From NCBI GenBank assembly GCA_900491605.1, contig UESW01004362.1:490564-554563 (forward strand): 64,000 bases of DNA, in the 5' to 3' direction. The DNA comes from Calamus simplicifolius. Its lineage: Eukaryota; Streptophyta; Magnoliopsida; Arecales; Arecaceae. Made by a program: the position numbers and the translations under genes. Shown here piece by piece: positions 1-9,980 of this stretch. Positions within the stretch are counted from its first letter, which is position 1. The number at the start of each line of letters is the position of its first letter. A model generated the notes under the pieces. It saw only the letters and a list, made by a program, of their open reading frames with translations. It did no database searches and was not told the DNA's origin.

Positions 1-868
1 TGGCACTCCCATGCCCTCTTTTCTGGCCGATGTCTCTGGCGAGTGCTCTCCAGAAAGACGAACCTTCTTCTTAGATTACCCAACTCTCTCGGACGCTTAC
101 CCAACTCTTTCCTTATGCGACCCCCCAGCGTAGATTTCTTGGCTGCAAGCGTAGTAACCAAACAATCAGATCGAGGTATACTCGCTTGAATGAATTCAAT
201 GAAGGGGAGAAAGAAAGAGACTTACATTGCGGATCAATGGGGCTAAGCCCGGCAGTGAAAAGGGCTTCCTCCGATAGTAAGACACTGGCCGATAGCATTC
301 GACTAGCAAGAAGGACCCCTAGGTCCTCCCTCTCCTGTTCAGACAAGGCCGGATGCGCCTCTACATCTCTAACAGGATTCTCCATCCTCACGAGAAGCCG
401 AAACCAATGTTCCCTTCGGCGATGAAGAATCGAACCTTCCATTCCTTTATGGACGATGGTTTATCCATGATCGCCCTGAATGACTTCCGAGGTCCAACAT
501 AGGACCACTCCGAGCCCTTTCCGGACATCAGTTGATGACAAACATGGACAGGGGCAGGGTCACTGTTACCTGAACCCTTTTGCACATCGAGATAAACCCA
601 ATGATACTCCGCCAACTGTTTGGCGCCACCATTGTTGGGCAGATGTTGTAGAATCTCATAATCTCTTTTACTAAGGGATGAAGAGGAAACAGGGGGCCTA
701 CCTTCAGGCTATCTTCGTAAAGAAAGATCCCGCCCTCCAGCTCTTGCAAGACCCTGTGCTCGGGCTCCGGCAACTAGAGGATGATGTCCGAGGGCATGCC
801 ATACCTCTGGCGTATTTTTCTCACATCTCCAGGAGTATCTCTAAAATCATGTTGCTGGGACTCGCCAT
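1..868 (-). pseudogene. Broken antisense accessory ORF of a Tat-type retrotransposon (Transposase_28-like)
   Basis: Minus-strand frames from 868 down to 226 together resemble the plant 'putative gypsy type transposon' (Transposase_28) protein. The signature parts are PLHPLVKEIMRFYNI and PNSWRSIIGFISMC, followed by KEWKVRFF, EHWFRLLVRM and SEEALFTAGLSPI. The pieces lie in different frames, and a stop codon at 774-776 precedes LPEPEHRV, so the copy is dead. A consensus donor GTAAGT (minus, 225-220) and a TTGCAG acceptor (minus, ending at 143) suggest an 83-bp intron, followed by a basic tract as in the better copy at 5955-7932. The ORF runs against the orientation given by the PPT and LTR at 1251-2220. 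That is where Tat-lineage elements are known to carry an antisense extra ORF between pol and the 3' LTR. Function is unknown; a DNA-binding or gag-like role is speculation. Confidence 0.6.
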
Positions 869-1250
869 GTTGTTGGTCGCAAGAAGCACCGAACGACGTT
901 ACAAAGAAAGCAAAAAAACAAGATTCTCCAGGAGGGGATGAAAGGGTGCGGCGAATAGGAATGGTGCTATTTTGGATTTACTTCTCCCTGAAGGAAACCA
1001 CCTCAAAAAGAAGATAAGGCATCTTGATCAAGATGCCCGGAACCGCCGCTGCAGGCGCCGTGAAAACCGGGATTTGCTACGTGGCGCTTCCCCAACCGTT
1101 GCCCCTAGGAAGCGACGGTTCCATTCCGTAAAGGCAAGACGGCCACGCAGCACTAATTAGAGCGCCATTACACAGGCTGTCAAATCCAAACCCACTCAGA
1201 TCGTGTCACCCGGAGTTATACTCCCCACGCTCGAACCTACGCTTCGAACT

Positions 1251-1264
1251 AGGGAGTGGGGGGC
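1251..1264 (+). other. Polypurine tract of plus-oriented Tat-like element
   Basis: AGGGAGTGGGGGGC lies directly before the LTR that starts with TGTTGAAGG. It is the plus-strand primer position of an LTR retrotransposon and shows that the element to the left is in plus orientation. Nearly the same tract precedes the LTRs at 47689 and 50705. Confidence 0.7.
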
Positions 1265-1432
1265 ATGTGTTGAAGGGTAAAATCGTTGTTGTATAAATAA
1301 TCGTGCAAGGGGCTAAGATCAACCCTGACTCCCACGTGCTGAACAATACCCGCTAGAGATAAGTCAGCCTCAGTAAATCGGGGCGCCTTAGCCCCTCACC
1401 GAGCCAAGGATTCCTAAGGCACGGATCACATC

Positions 1433-1575
1433 TCTTGGCCTCAGCCGAGCTATATCATCCCTCGGCCTCAGCCAAGCCGTGCTATATCGTCCCTCGGCCT
1501 CAGCCGAGCTATATCGTCCCTCGGCCTCAGCCGAGCTATATCATTCCTCGACCTCGGCTCTGGTCGAGCTATCCG
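1433..1575. repeat. Hairpin-bearing tandem repeat in LTR U3
   Basis: Four to five copies of a roughly 30-bp unit of the form CTCGGCCTCAGCCGAG + CTATATCRTCC. Each unit contains the inverted repeat CTCGGC / GCCGAG around a 4-base loop. The motif recurs in the LTRs and internal repeats at 44-51 kb. Confidence 0.75.
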
Positions 1576-1894
1576 ACTGTGCCTCGTTAGCCGAGTCATT
1601 ATTATACCCCGGCTAGACCCGGGCACTCAAGAACCTCTGCGGAATTCGGCACGGGAGAGTTCAAATTCGTAAGATTTCAAACAGAAATCATATCTGAGAG
1701 TGGCCTAGGACCCGCGAGAGTGGCCTAGAGCCCTAGAGCCTATATACTCGCCAAATCTCGAGACATCAACCAGCTCTCCCAGTCGTCGATCCTCTAACCA
1801 ACAAGATGCAAATCTTACTGACCTCATAACAAGCTGGATTCAAATCCTAACGACTTTTGGACCCACGACGCCCCCAGGGAATCTGGTGATCCTC

Positions 1895-1902
1895 TATAAA
1901 TA
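1895..1902 (+). promoter_or_regulatory. TATA box of LTR
   Basis: TATAAATA in CCTCTATAAATAGAGTCG, about 325 bp before the LTR end. It is placed as expected for the U3/R boundary, and the same TATAAATA is seen in the related LTRs at 45385 and 48570. Confidence 0.6.
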
Positions 1903-2353
1903 GAGTCGTCTGCCGACTCCTTAGGCATGCACACTTGCTCACTGGCACACTCTCCTTCTGCCTTGGCTTCCCCCATTTTCTGCCATTAGCGCTCTGCTCA
2001 GAGCTCTCGAAAGGCCACCCTTGGAGAGACTCTTCAGCGAGAGCCTTCTCCTCTTGTTTGTTGATTGCCGGTCCCCGCTGACTTGAGCATCGAAGGGTCT
2101 TCCGCCGAGGGCCACCCCCAACACCTCTCGCATGAGGATTATTTTGCAGGTCCGTCTAGGAGGGAGCCCGTCCCAGAGCCCGATCGCGCCCAAGTCGGAG
2201 GACAGATTTCAGCAGCAACATATTTAATTCCATATTTTTGTTAATTTTGTTCTGTTTTGACCATTTATCTCTTTTACGACTGGTTATCTATAAAAATTAT
2301 GTTTGATACATAAATAGAGTTAATATATGTATATATATGCGCACACATATTTC

Positions 2354-2580
2354 TGTTGATGCCTGATCACCTTGTGAAAATGTCCATAAGGGCGTCATGA
2401 GTCGCAGACGAAGCTTCTCTCCAAGATGGAACCTGCAAGAAGTCCTGAGAACCGAATATTTCGGCGGGGACCCTCCTATGCTTAAATAATCTTAGAAGGA
2501 GAGTTAGAATTTTGAGCTCTATGAGTGCTTGAGTATTCATGCCAAATCTGGAGTTTCTTTTACCCATTTAATGGATATTC
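2354..2580 (-). mobile_element. Truncated LTR fragment, minus strand
   Basis: Read on the minus strand, this ends ...GATCAGGCATCAACA at 2354 and contains the 'gcttaagcat..ggagggtccccgccgaaa..cttgcaggtt' module found near the ends of the Tat LTRs of this window (compare 4510-4590 in the same orientation). The right boundary is unclear and no partner LTR is seen. Confidence 0.5.
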
Positions 2581-4437
2581 CTTGTCATCTAGTGATGGAA
2601 CGAGTTAGGTGGAGCCTCATGATGGATGATGACTTTTTGGATGGATGGTGACTTTTTGGACAAAATGTCAGAACTAATGGGGTTTGTTCCATCTGATCCG
2701 AGTGATTAGGGCCTCATGATGAATGATGACTTTTTGGATGAAATGTCAAGATTAGTGGGTTTTTTTATATGATCTGAGTGACCGTGGATAGGTAGATGAG
2801 CCCAATCCCATCACACATGCGGACTGCGGGCGGTCCTATCAGGCATGTGGGCCGCAGACAGATAGGTGGGCCCTATCTCATCAATCACATGAACCGAAGG
2901 TAATTGGTGGGGCCCTATCTTGTTAGAGTTGAGGCTGCTTGGAGGCCAGAGCTAAATCCAAAGATAGGGCCGATTTTGAAGGCTGGAGCCAAGTCCAGAA
3001 ATGAGGCCATCTTATTTTAATTTTCGTCGTTAAATAGTTTCAGCCGTTAACTTACATATGACTTTATCAGCCACATCAATTTCTATATGCATATTGACTT
3101 ACAGATTTTAGATTTTTGGGCATGGGATTATATAGTTAAAAATCTAAACTTGTTCCCGGTTTAATTTCCAAACTCAAATCCATCCCAATAATTTATTAGG
3201 ATTTTTTTCATATCTAAATTTTATATTTTTGAGCAACCGTTTTAGTGGATTCCTGTAAACTATAATTGTAGCTTTTATTTTATTTTATTTTATAATTTAT
3301 CTAGTAGCAGTTGTTGTTGAGGAAGGATGGCTATGGAGCCTCGGCAACCATTCTCCGTGGATCACAGGTTTTGCTTATGAGTGGCTGCCAAACCTAAGCA
3401 CAAATATATATAAAAAAAAAGCACAGCGAAATTAAAGGGCTTGTCCTTGCTCTCAACGACGTCCTATGATGTTATGCCTGTTATTCTTTTCTTTTAAGTG
3501 AATGATAAAATGTCTACAACTCAGAACCCAATTAGACTCAACATGATCTATATTTAGATATCCATATATATATTAAATTTAAAAATTAAATTTAATTTAA
3601 ATTTTGAGATGGATATGAGTCTTATATATTTTTACCCAACCAAATCTGAGCTTAATTTTTTTTATCCATAAGCCTTAGTTATATAAATTTTATTTTTTTA
3701 CTTCAATTATCTTTAAAAATTAACTTATCGAACTCTAGTTTAAATTAATTCTTCTTTTTATTTTAACAACTATATCTCTTTCCCTTTTTTCTTTAATTAC
3801 GTATAAATATTTATATTTTATTATTTATTTTGATGAATTCTTTCTTATAATATTTTTAAGTATATCAATAAATATTAAAATATTATAATTTATAAACTTA
3901 AAATATAATGTTTTATCTAGATAAAATAAAGAATTTATAAATAAAATTTAAGTTTAAATTTATTCTTTTAAATATCATTTAAATTTTTAATTAATCATAA
4001 TTATTAATTACTAAATTTTAGTAATAAAATAATAGTTAGATGTCTAACTCAAATATAATATTTTGGGTTGGATATGAATAAATATGAATAACTTGTTGGA
4101 TTTATAATTTTTTTCATAAATTCGATCCGATCGATCAAATTAGCAAATGGGTTGGATCGGATCGAGAATTAAGATCTAAATATAAAATTAAGTCAGATCG
4201 GAATTAAGCATAGCTATTCTGATCTGATTTTTTTTAGTAACCCTAATCCCTACTCCAATAATAGCCCCGTTTTTTTTATTCTTTGTTCCACATATCCTTC
4301 TTATGCCCCTTCCAACTCAATAAAAGATATCAAACTTTTAAGAAAAAAAATGTTCCCAAAAGCTATAATATGTTTATTGCTATTTTGGATGATGAAGCTA
4401 ATACTAATACGACCATCTCTCCTATAATTGTAATGGG
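2581..4437. other. Non-coding AT-rich stretch with a local duplication
   Basis: No gene is recognised. At 2615-2790 a segment with GATGATGACTTTTTGGATG and AAAATGTCAGAACTAATGGG-like text occurs twice with divergence. From 3040 to 4260 the DNA is very AT-rich with many stops in all frames. Confidence 0.6.
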
Positions 4438-4682
4438 TGTTGCTGCCAAGTCACCGGTGATGAGCGCCGGGCGTGTCGAGATCTTCGTGAGCCTCCGAGG
4501 ATGGGGAAAGACCGCCTTCTTTCTTCAGAAACCTACAAGAAGTCCCAGGCCGATGGTTCCGACGGGGACCCTCCGACGCTCAAATTAGTGAACTAGTAGA
4601 ACAGTAGTCTATTTTTTTTGTAAGTTGGAGAAAGAGAAAGAGATGGAAAAAGAGAGATCCCCCGCGTCGAGCTCGGGTCCTC

Positions 4683-4692
4683 TTTTTATACC
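4683..4692 (-). promoter_or_regulatory. TATA box in 3' LTR (minus strand)
   Basis: The plus-strand CTTTTTATACC reads GGTATAAAAAG on the element's strand. The same position in the other LTR (near 15664) lacks about 7 bp and has no TATA sequence. Confidence 0.6.
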
Positions 4693-5159
4693 TGTCCCAG
4701 GGGTCGCCCTCACCCCATTCGAATCTACTTTGATAGGTAGGATGAACTCCGAGAACGACGGGCAGGTGAGCTATTGCTGAATAAGTGCCGCGCATATCGG
4801 TAACTGTGTAGCGCTTGTAATTGCCCATGATTTTGGCGAATGGTAGGTGAATAGATTGCGTCGTAGCATTAAGTTTGTTCAGCATTAAAGTTCGGCTTCA
4901 TGCTTTGAACTACATCGATGGCTGAAATCGGAGCCGGAATTGGAGCTGGGGCCGATGACAAGGCCAAAAGCCGATGCCGTAGCGAGAAGCCGATGCCAGA
5001 ACCGAAAGCTGAGAGAAAGTGCTGTGGCCAACGTTGCAGCCATAAGTGCTTTAATGCGGGAGAGAATAAGGCGATAAATGCCTTAAAGTAGATGCGCATG
5101 CCTTTGGGGCCATAAATATTTTGGTGCTAGAAATATTGTGGCCGCGTTGGCCGAGGCTA

Positions 5160-5395
5160 AAGTTGGAGGCCGAGTCGAATCCAGGGGCCAAGCTAGAAGC
5201 CAAGACGAATCCGAGGCCGAAGCTAGAGGCCGAGCCGGATCCACGGCCGAAGCTGGAGGCCGAGTCGAATCTGGGGGCCAAGCTGGAAGCCAAGCCGAAT
5301 CCGAGGCCGAAGCTAGAGGCCAAGCCGGATCCACGGCGGAAGCTGGAGGCCGAGTCGAATCCGAGGGCCAAGCTGGAAGCCAAGCCGAGCCTTAG
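5160..5395. repeat. 90-bp tandem repeat in LTR
   Basis: GCCGAGTCGAATCC recurs at 5169, 5259 and 5349, a period of 90 bp (30 codons). The matching LTR shows the same period at 16092, 16182 and 16271. Because the period is a multiple of three, several frames on both strands stay open; these ORFs are not genes. Confidence 0.85.
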
Positions 5396-5462
5396 GCCAG
5401 CAATAATTGCTCAAAAATTGTGTGGTGTTATTGTTCCGCCTGACAGTTGATTAGCCATATCA

Positions 5463-5480
5463 GATGCCCCCCGCCCCCGA
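5463..5480 (-). other. Polypurine tract of Tat element
   Basis: Plus strand GATGCCCCCCGCCCCCGA, i.e. a purine run on the minus strand directly next to the 3' LTR. It fixes the element's orientation. Confidence 0.8.
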
Positions 5481-5547
5481 GATGGGTGAGCGTGCACTTA
5501 CCATTGAACGGGGGCGCTTTATCACCCGGTGGCTAATTCTCAGGCGC

Positions 5548-5810
5548 CACGTGCCAAGGGCCCTGCCCTTGGACACGCATCGGATGCTGCGATGTCATCA
5601 TCTCGCCCACCTCGACTGTTGGGATCGAGGCGGATCTTCCTCGAGTGCTGGGCGAATACATCATTACAATGAGGTCACCGCTATCTTTTCATTGGTCGGG
5701 GCTCCCAAATTCAATGCTTTGGGTGGTTGCCGTAGCCGCCCCCAATGGGAAGCGAGCACGTAGCCGGAGCGAATTTAGCGGGTCGGTTTTGAAAAGACAA
5801 GTCTATAAAG
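5548..5810 (+). promoter_or_regulatory. Candidate promoter of the antisense ORF
   Basis: A TATA box (TATAAAG, 5804-5810) lies about 145 bp before the ATG at 5955, and a palindromic G-box core CACGTG is at 5548-5553. Both face the antisense ORF, not the element's own gag-pol. Promoter activity is inferred from motif and spacing only. Confidence 0.45.
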
Positions 5811-5954
5811 GGTGGCGTTTCAGGCTGCAAGTATTCTTACTACTTCCATTTTCGTTCCTGTCCTGATTTTACCCGGGCCTATTTGTCTCCCGTCTTCCCG
5901 AGTCCCTCACCCTCGATTCTTCGCGCTCGAGTTTTCCAGGTTAGTTCTGCTATC

Positions 5955-7932
5955 ATGGCTGATTTGTCCCTTTCATGTTCTATTTTTGGTTCTGAGGGCT
6001 ATTCCCCCGATCTTCCTCAGCAGTCTGCCTCCTCTCCAACGTCTAAATGGTCCACCTCTGCAGAGGATGTCCCAGCGGAGCAATCGATGGTGGTTGGGCG
6101 ATCTCTCACTGAGAATTGCCCGGCCGCTGGACGGACCCTTGCTCGACGCCGTCTGGCCGTCGCCGGCCCCTCTCACGCGGGGGAATCCCCCGACGAGATT
6201 GCCTCCATGATGACGGCCCAGGAGATAATTAATCTTTGGGCTCGTTATCAAATCCCTACCAATCTCCGTCTTTACCAGCCTCTTCCCGAGGATAGGATAA
6301 CTTCTTCCTATCCCGAGAGGGTTGCCCTCTACGAATTCTTAGGTTGTATCTTCCCACTTCGGTTAAGGGATGGAAAAATAGGTTCTTCTTTGCCCAAATC
6401 GATGGAGTGAAGACTAAGTGGGGAATGCCCGATACCGAAGCTAACAAAGACCCCAGAATTCTTCCAAGAGATAAGGAGGCATTCGAGCAGTTGATTACTG
6501 CCGACGTCCCTCGCTGTAACCAGCTGCTAGCCGAGGAGAATCTTCGGCTAGTATGTATTATTTCCAGTGATGGTGAGAGTGCAGCCTTTTCTCTTGATTT
6601 TTCCTTTTCTTCCCCGTTTAACCAAAATTTATTGGTTTGTAGGTATGGCACCATCGCTGCATGATATAAGGAGGGCCGCTACGAGGAAAAGAAAGGCTCA
6701 GGAAAAGGAAGCTCCCGCTAGAAGGGAGGTCGCCACCAAAGCCGCTGCAAAAGCCAAAACCAGAGAGGTTTCAGCAAAGGACGAGGCTGAGAGAGGATGG
6801 GCTCATTCCCCGCCTTCTGCTCCATCCCCTATCGACCTGACGGATACCCCTCCGGAGCAAAGGAAGGAGGCGCCGCAATCACCACCAGCGGCTCCCGAGG
6901 CAGAGCCAACCAACACAATCCTGGGGCCTGATCTGGAGGCCATCCCTTTCAGCGAGGGGGCAGGAGCTGAACCTGCCCAAGCCGAAGCATCGGGCGTGCA
7001 ACCAAAAATCGAACCTGCGCCGACCGCCACGAAGTCTGCCGAAGAGGAGATCGACATTTCGTTCCAGTCGATCTTGTCTCGTCACACTCGCTAGGCCGAG
7101 CAGACAATGATTGATGCCTCCATGCCTGAGTTGCAGAGGTACCTCCAGCATCAGAAGACCTCTGTGTTTTTATGAGAGGCATCCGTGGCCCAACTTTGGG
7201 TAAGTATTGCCCCCTTGTCAATCTCTATTGTCCATGTTTCTTCATCTAACTGTGAGTGGTGTATAGGCATTGAATTCCTTGACCGCCATGAGGGGCCTTT
7301 GGTCCCAGTGCCAAGCCACCCTCGATCAGTTGCTGGAGGAAGTCCAAGAAGTAAAGGCGAGGACCGAGGTGGCTCTAGAACAGGTCCAAGTAGAGTCTGC
7401 TCGGATGCAGAAGGCCGAAGCCAAAGCTGAGGCTGCCTGGCTTAGGGCTGAGAAGGCAGAAGATGCGCTGGAGGTAGCCCGGCACCAAGCAGCCAACAAG
7501 TTGGACAATGCTCAAGCGGCCAAAAAAAAGAAAAAAGAGGCAGAAGAAAAGTTGAAGACGGCATAGTCGGAAGTGTATATGCTGACGGGTCGGCTACATT
7601 CTGCCACCATCGAGATCGGTGTGGCCGAGAAAAGAGCCAAAAATGCTGAGGAGATCGTCCACCGGTCTGATGCAGAGATCGCCAATCTAAAAGTGGCATT
7701 GGCCGAAGCCGAAAAGAGAGCCGCTGAGGCCGAGAGGAAGGCCGTTGAGGCTGTGGAAGATTTCAGGAAGTCTGCTGCCTTCAACAAAGAGTTGGCCGAG
7801 ACAACGGCCTTCGCATATGACGGCGGCTTTCAGGACTGCAAAGAGAAAATTCGAAAGCTTTACGACCTTGAAGGGATTGAGGATCTCCAGCCAGATGAGG
7901 AGGATGATGGCCCAGATCCTACCGAATCTTAG
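5955..7932 (+). pseudogene. Antisense accessory ORF of Tat element (Transposase_28-like N-part, coiled-coil C-part), two introns
   Basis: ATG at 5955. The first part (to 6550) holds AQEIINLWARYQIPTNLRL and KGWKNRFFFAQ, typical of plant Transposase_28 proteins, but a frameshift near 6350 and a missing central stretch break it. A putative intron 6551-6642 (GTATGT...TTTGTAG) closes the frame only if one G was lost at the donor. The next exon (6643-7199) is basic, then Pro/Glu-rich, with stops at 7092 and 7176. A second intron, 7200-7266 (GTAAGT...TATAG), keeps the frame exactly. The last exon (7267-7932) is an Ala/Glu/Lys heptad-like coiled coil with one TAG at 7564, ending in an acidic EEDDGPDPTES tail. 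It opposes gag-pol, as known for Tat elements. The product's function is unknown. Confidence 0.7.
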
Positions 7933-8089
7933 TTTTTCTTTTTAGTTGTGTCAAGTCCGGCTTTGACCGGCGATTTTGTAAAACTGTTTCGTTATTAATG
8001 AATTTCAATTCAATCTTCCTTTGATTCGCCCGTAGTTGGCCAACTCCAGCAAGTATAGTAACGCGAATGGGCAAGGGCAGTTTTTAGGG

Positions 8090-9440
8090 GGTAGCCTAGA
8101 CTAGAGTCGAGGCCGAAGGACCGAGACCATAAGTGAAACCAAGGCCGTAGGCCGAAACCGAGAAGTGGAATCAAGATGAAGTTGAAACCGATAGCCATGG
8201 CGAGGCCGAAGCTGGCAGCCATGGTGAAGCTGGAGCCGGTAGCCATGACGAGGTTGAAACCGGTAGCTGTGGAAAGGCTGAAGCCGGAGCCAACAGCCTA
8301 GAGCAAAGTGAGGCCAAGGCCGGTAGCCGCGGCGGGGCTGGAGCTGGTGGCTATGGCCAGGCCAACGTCGGAAGCCGTGACGAAGCTGAGGCCGGAAGTC
8401 ATGGCGACGCTGAAGCCGACTACCGTGGCGAGGCTGAAGCCGAAGCCAACAGCCAAGAGCAAAGTGAGGCCAAGGCTGGTAGCCGCGGCAGGGCTGGAGC
8501 CGGTGGCTATGGCCAGGCCGACGCCAGAAGCCGTGACGAAGCTGAGGCCAGAAGTCGTGGCGACACTGAAGCCAACGGCCGTGGTGAGGCTGAAGCCGGA
8601 GCCAACAGCCAAGAGCAAAGTGAGGCCAAGGCCGGTAGCCGCGGCGAGGCTGGAGCCAGTGGCTATGGCCAGGCCGATGCTGGAAGCCGTGACGAAGCTG
8701 AAGCCGAAAGTCGTGGCGACGCTGAAGTCGATGGTTGTGGCGAGGCTGAAGCCGGAGCTAATAGCCAAGAGCAAAGTGAGGCCAAGGCCAGTTGCCGCGG
8801 CGGGGCTGGAGCCAGTGGCTATGGCCAGGCCGACGCCGGAAGCCATGACGAAGCTGAAGTCGGAAGTCATGGCGACGCTGAAGCCAACGGCCGTGGCGAG
8901 GCTGAAGCCGGAGCCAACAGCCAAGAGCAAAGTGAGGCCAAGGCCGGTAGCCGCGGTGGGGCTGGAGCTGGTGGCTATGGCCAGGCCGACGCCGGAAGCC
9001 GTGACGAAGCTGAGGCCGGAAGTCGTGGCGATGCTGAAGCCGGTGGCTATGGCCAGGCCGATGCCGGAAACCATGACGAAGCTGAGGATGGAAGTCATGG
9101 CGACGATGAAGCTGACGGCCGTGGCGAGGCTGAAACCGGAAGCTGTGGCGAGGCTGAAGCTGGAGCCAACAGCCTAGAGTAAAGTGAGGACAAGGCCGGT
9201 AGCCACGGCAAGGCTGGAGCCGGTGGCTATGGTCAGGCCAACGCCGGAAGTAGTGATGAAGTTGAGGCCGAAAGTCGTAGCGACGCTGAAGCCGATGGCT
9301 ATGGCCAGGCCAACGCCGGAAGCCATGACGAAGTTGAGGCCGAAAGTCGTGGCGACACTGAAGCTGATGGCCATGGCGAGGCTGAAGCCGGAGCCAACAG
9401 CCAAGAGCAAAGTGAGGCCAAGGCCGGTAGAGTTGTCCAT
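8090..9440. repeat. 156-bp tandem minisatellite (52 codons), open in both directions
   Basis: The motif CAACAGCC(A/T)AGAGCAAAGTGAGG begins at 8291, 8447, 8603, 8759, 8915, then 9167 and 9395. This gives four exact steps of 156 bp, then longer units of 252 and 228 bp containing extra inner copies of a short gaggctgaagccgg-type subrepeat. Because 156 is divisible by three, long ORFs exist on both strands (8308-9177 plus, 8298-9098 minus) encoding 52-residue repeats. I treat them as by-products: composition is simple, no start context stands out, and they lie between pol and the antisense ORF. Confidence 0.85.
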
Positions 9441-9900
9441 GCAGCTCCAGGCTTGGAGCGCTGACGTAGATTTGGGCTCAATTGCCGAGGGGAGACTCGG
9501 GCTTGTTGCCGATGCGAAGCCAGGCTTGGAGTGCCGGCATGGAGCATCGCCGAGGGGAGACTCGGGCTTAATTGCCGAGGGGAGACTCGGGCTTAATTGC
9601 CGAGGGGAGACCCCGACTTAATTACCGAGGGGAGACCCGAGCTTATTGCTGACGCGGAGCCAGGCTTGGAGTGCCAACGTGGAGCCGGGCTTAATTGCCG
9701 AGGGGATACTCGGGTTTGTTGCTTACGCGAAGCCAGGCTTGGAGTGCCGGCATGGAGCCGGGCTTAATCGCCGAGGGAAGACTCGGGCTTAATTGCCGAG
9801 GGGAGACTCGGGCTTAATTGCCAAGGAAAGACTCAGGCTTGTTGCTGACGCGGAGCTAGACTTGAAGTGCCGATGCGGAGCCGGGCTCAGGTGAGAAGCC
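9441..9900. repeat. 25-bp GC-rich tandem repeat
   Basis: Units of GCCGAGGGGAGACTCGGGCTTAATT repeat head to tail near 9553-9650 and recur, interspersed with 'gatgcgaagccaggcttggagtgcc' blocks, up to 9890. It continues the minisatellite zone between pol and the antisense ORF. Confidence 0.75.
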
Positions 9901-9980
9901 AGAATGCTTAAACACTTCCGTTAGTGCAAAAGGATGAACGACAATTATAGGTTAATGTTTAAAACAAATATGATAATGGG

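Larger units (their letters stand above)
1268..2220 (+). mobile_element. 3' LTR of a Tat-like Ty3/gypsy element (rest lies left of the window)
   Basis: The stretch starts TGTTGAAGGG and ends CAGCAACA, so it has TG...CA ends within a short inverted repeat. A PPT sits just upstream, a TATA box is at 1895-1902, and the downstream part carries a GACTTGAGCATCGAAGGGTC-like motif shared with the LTRs at 44504, 47689 and 50705. No second LTR is in view, so the target-site duplication cannot be checked. The start could be 1266 instead of 1268. Confidence 0.7.
4438..5462 (-). repeat. 3' LTR of the Tat element
   Basis: About 1.0 kb, TG...CA, clearly homologous over its length to 15422-16382. It retains a minus-strand TATA box at 4683-4692 and contains a 90-bp tandem repeat at 5160-5395. 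Confidence 0.9.

Noticed and set aside
8298..9177. Long ORFs on both strands as repeat-protein genes
   Set aside because: They follow from the 156-bp period (multiple of three) and biased composition; no supporting domain or start context.
9553..9650. 25-bp direct repeats as a CRISPR or origin iteron array
   Set aside because: Contiguous GC-rich minisatellite within a retrotransposon in plant DNA; no spacers, no replication gene.
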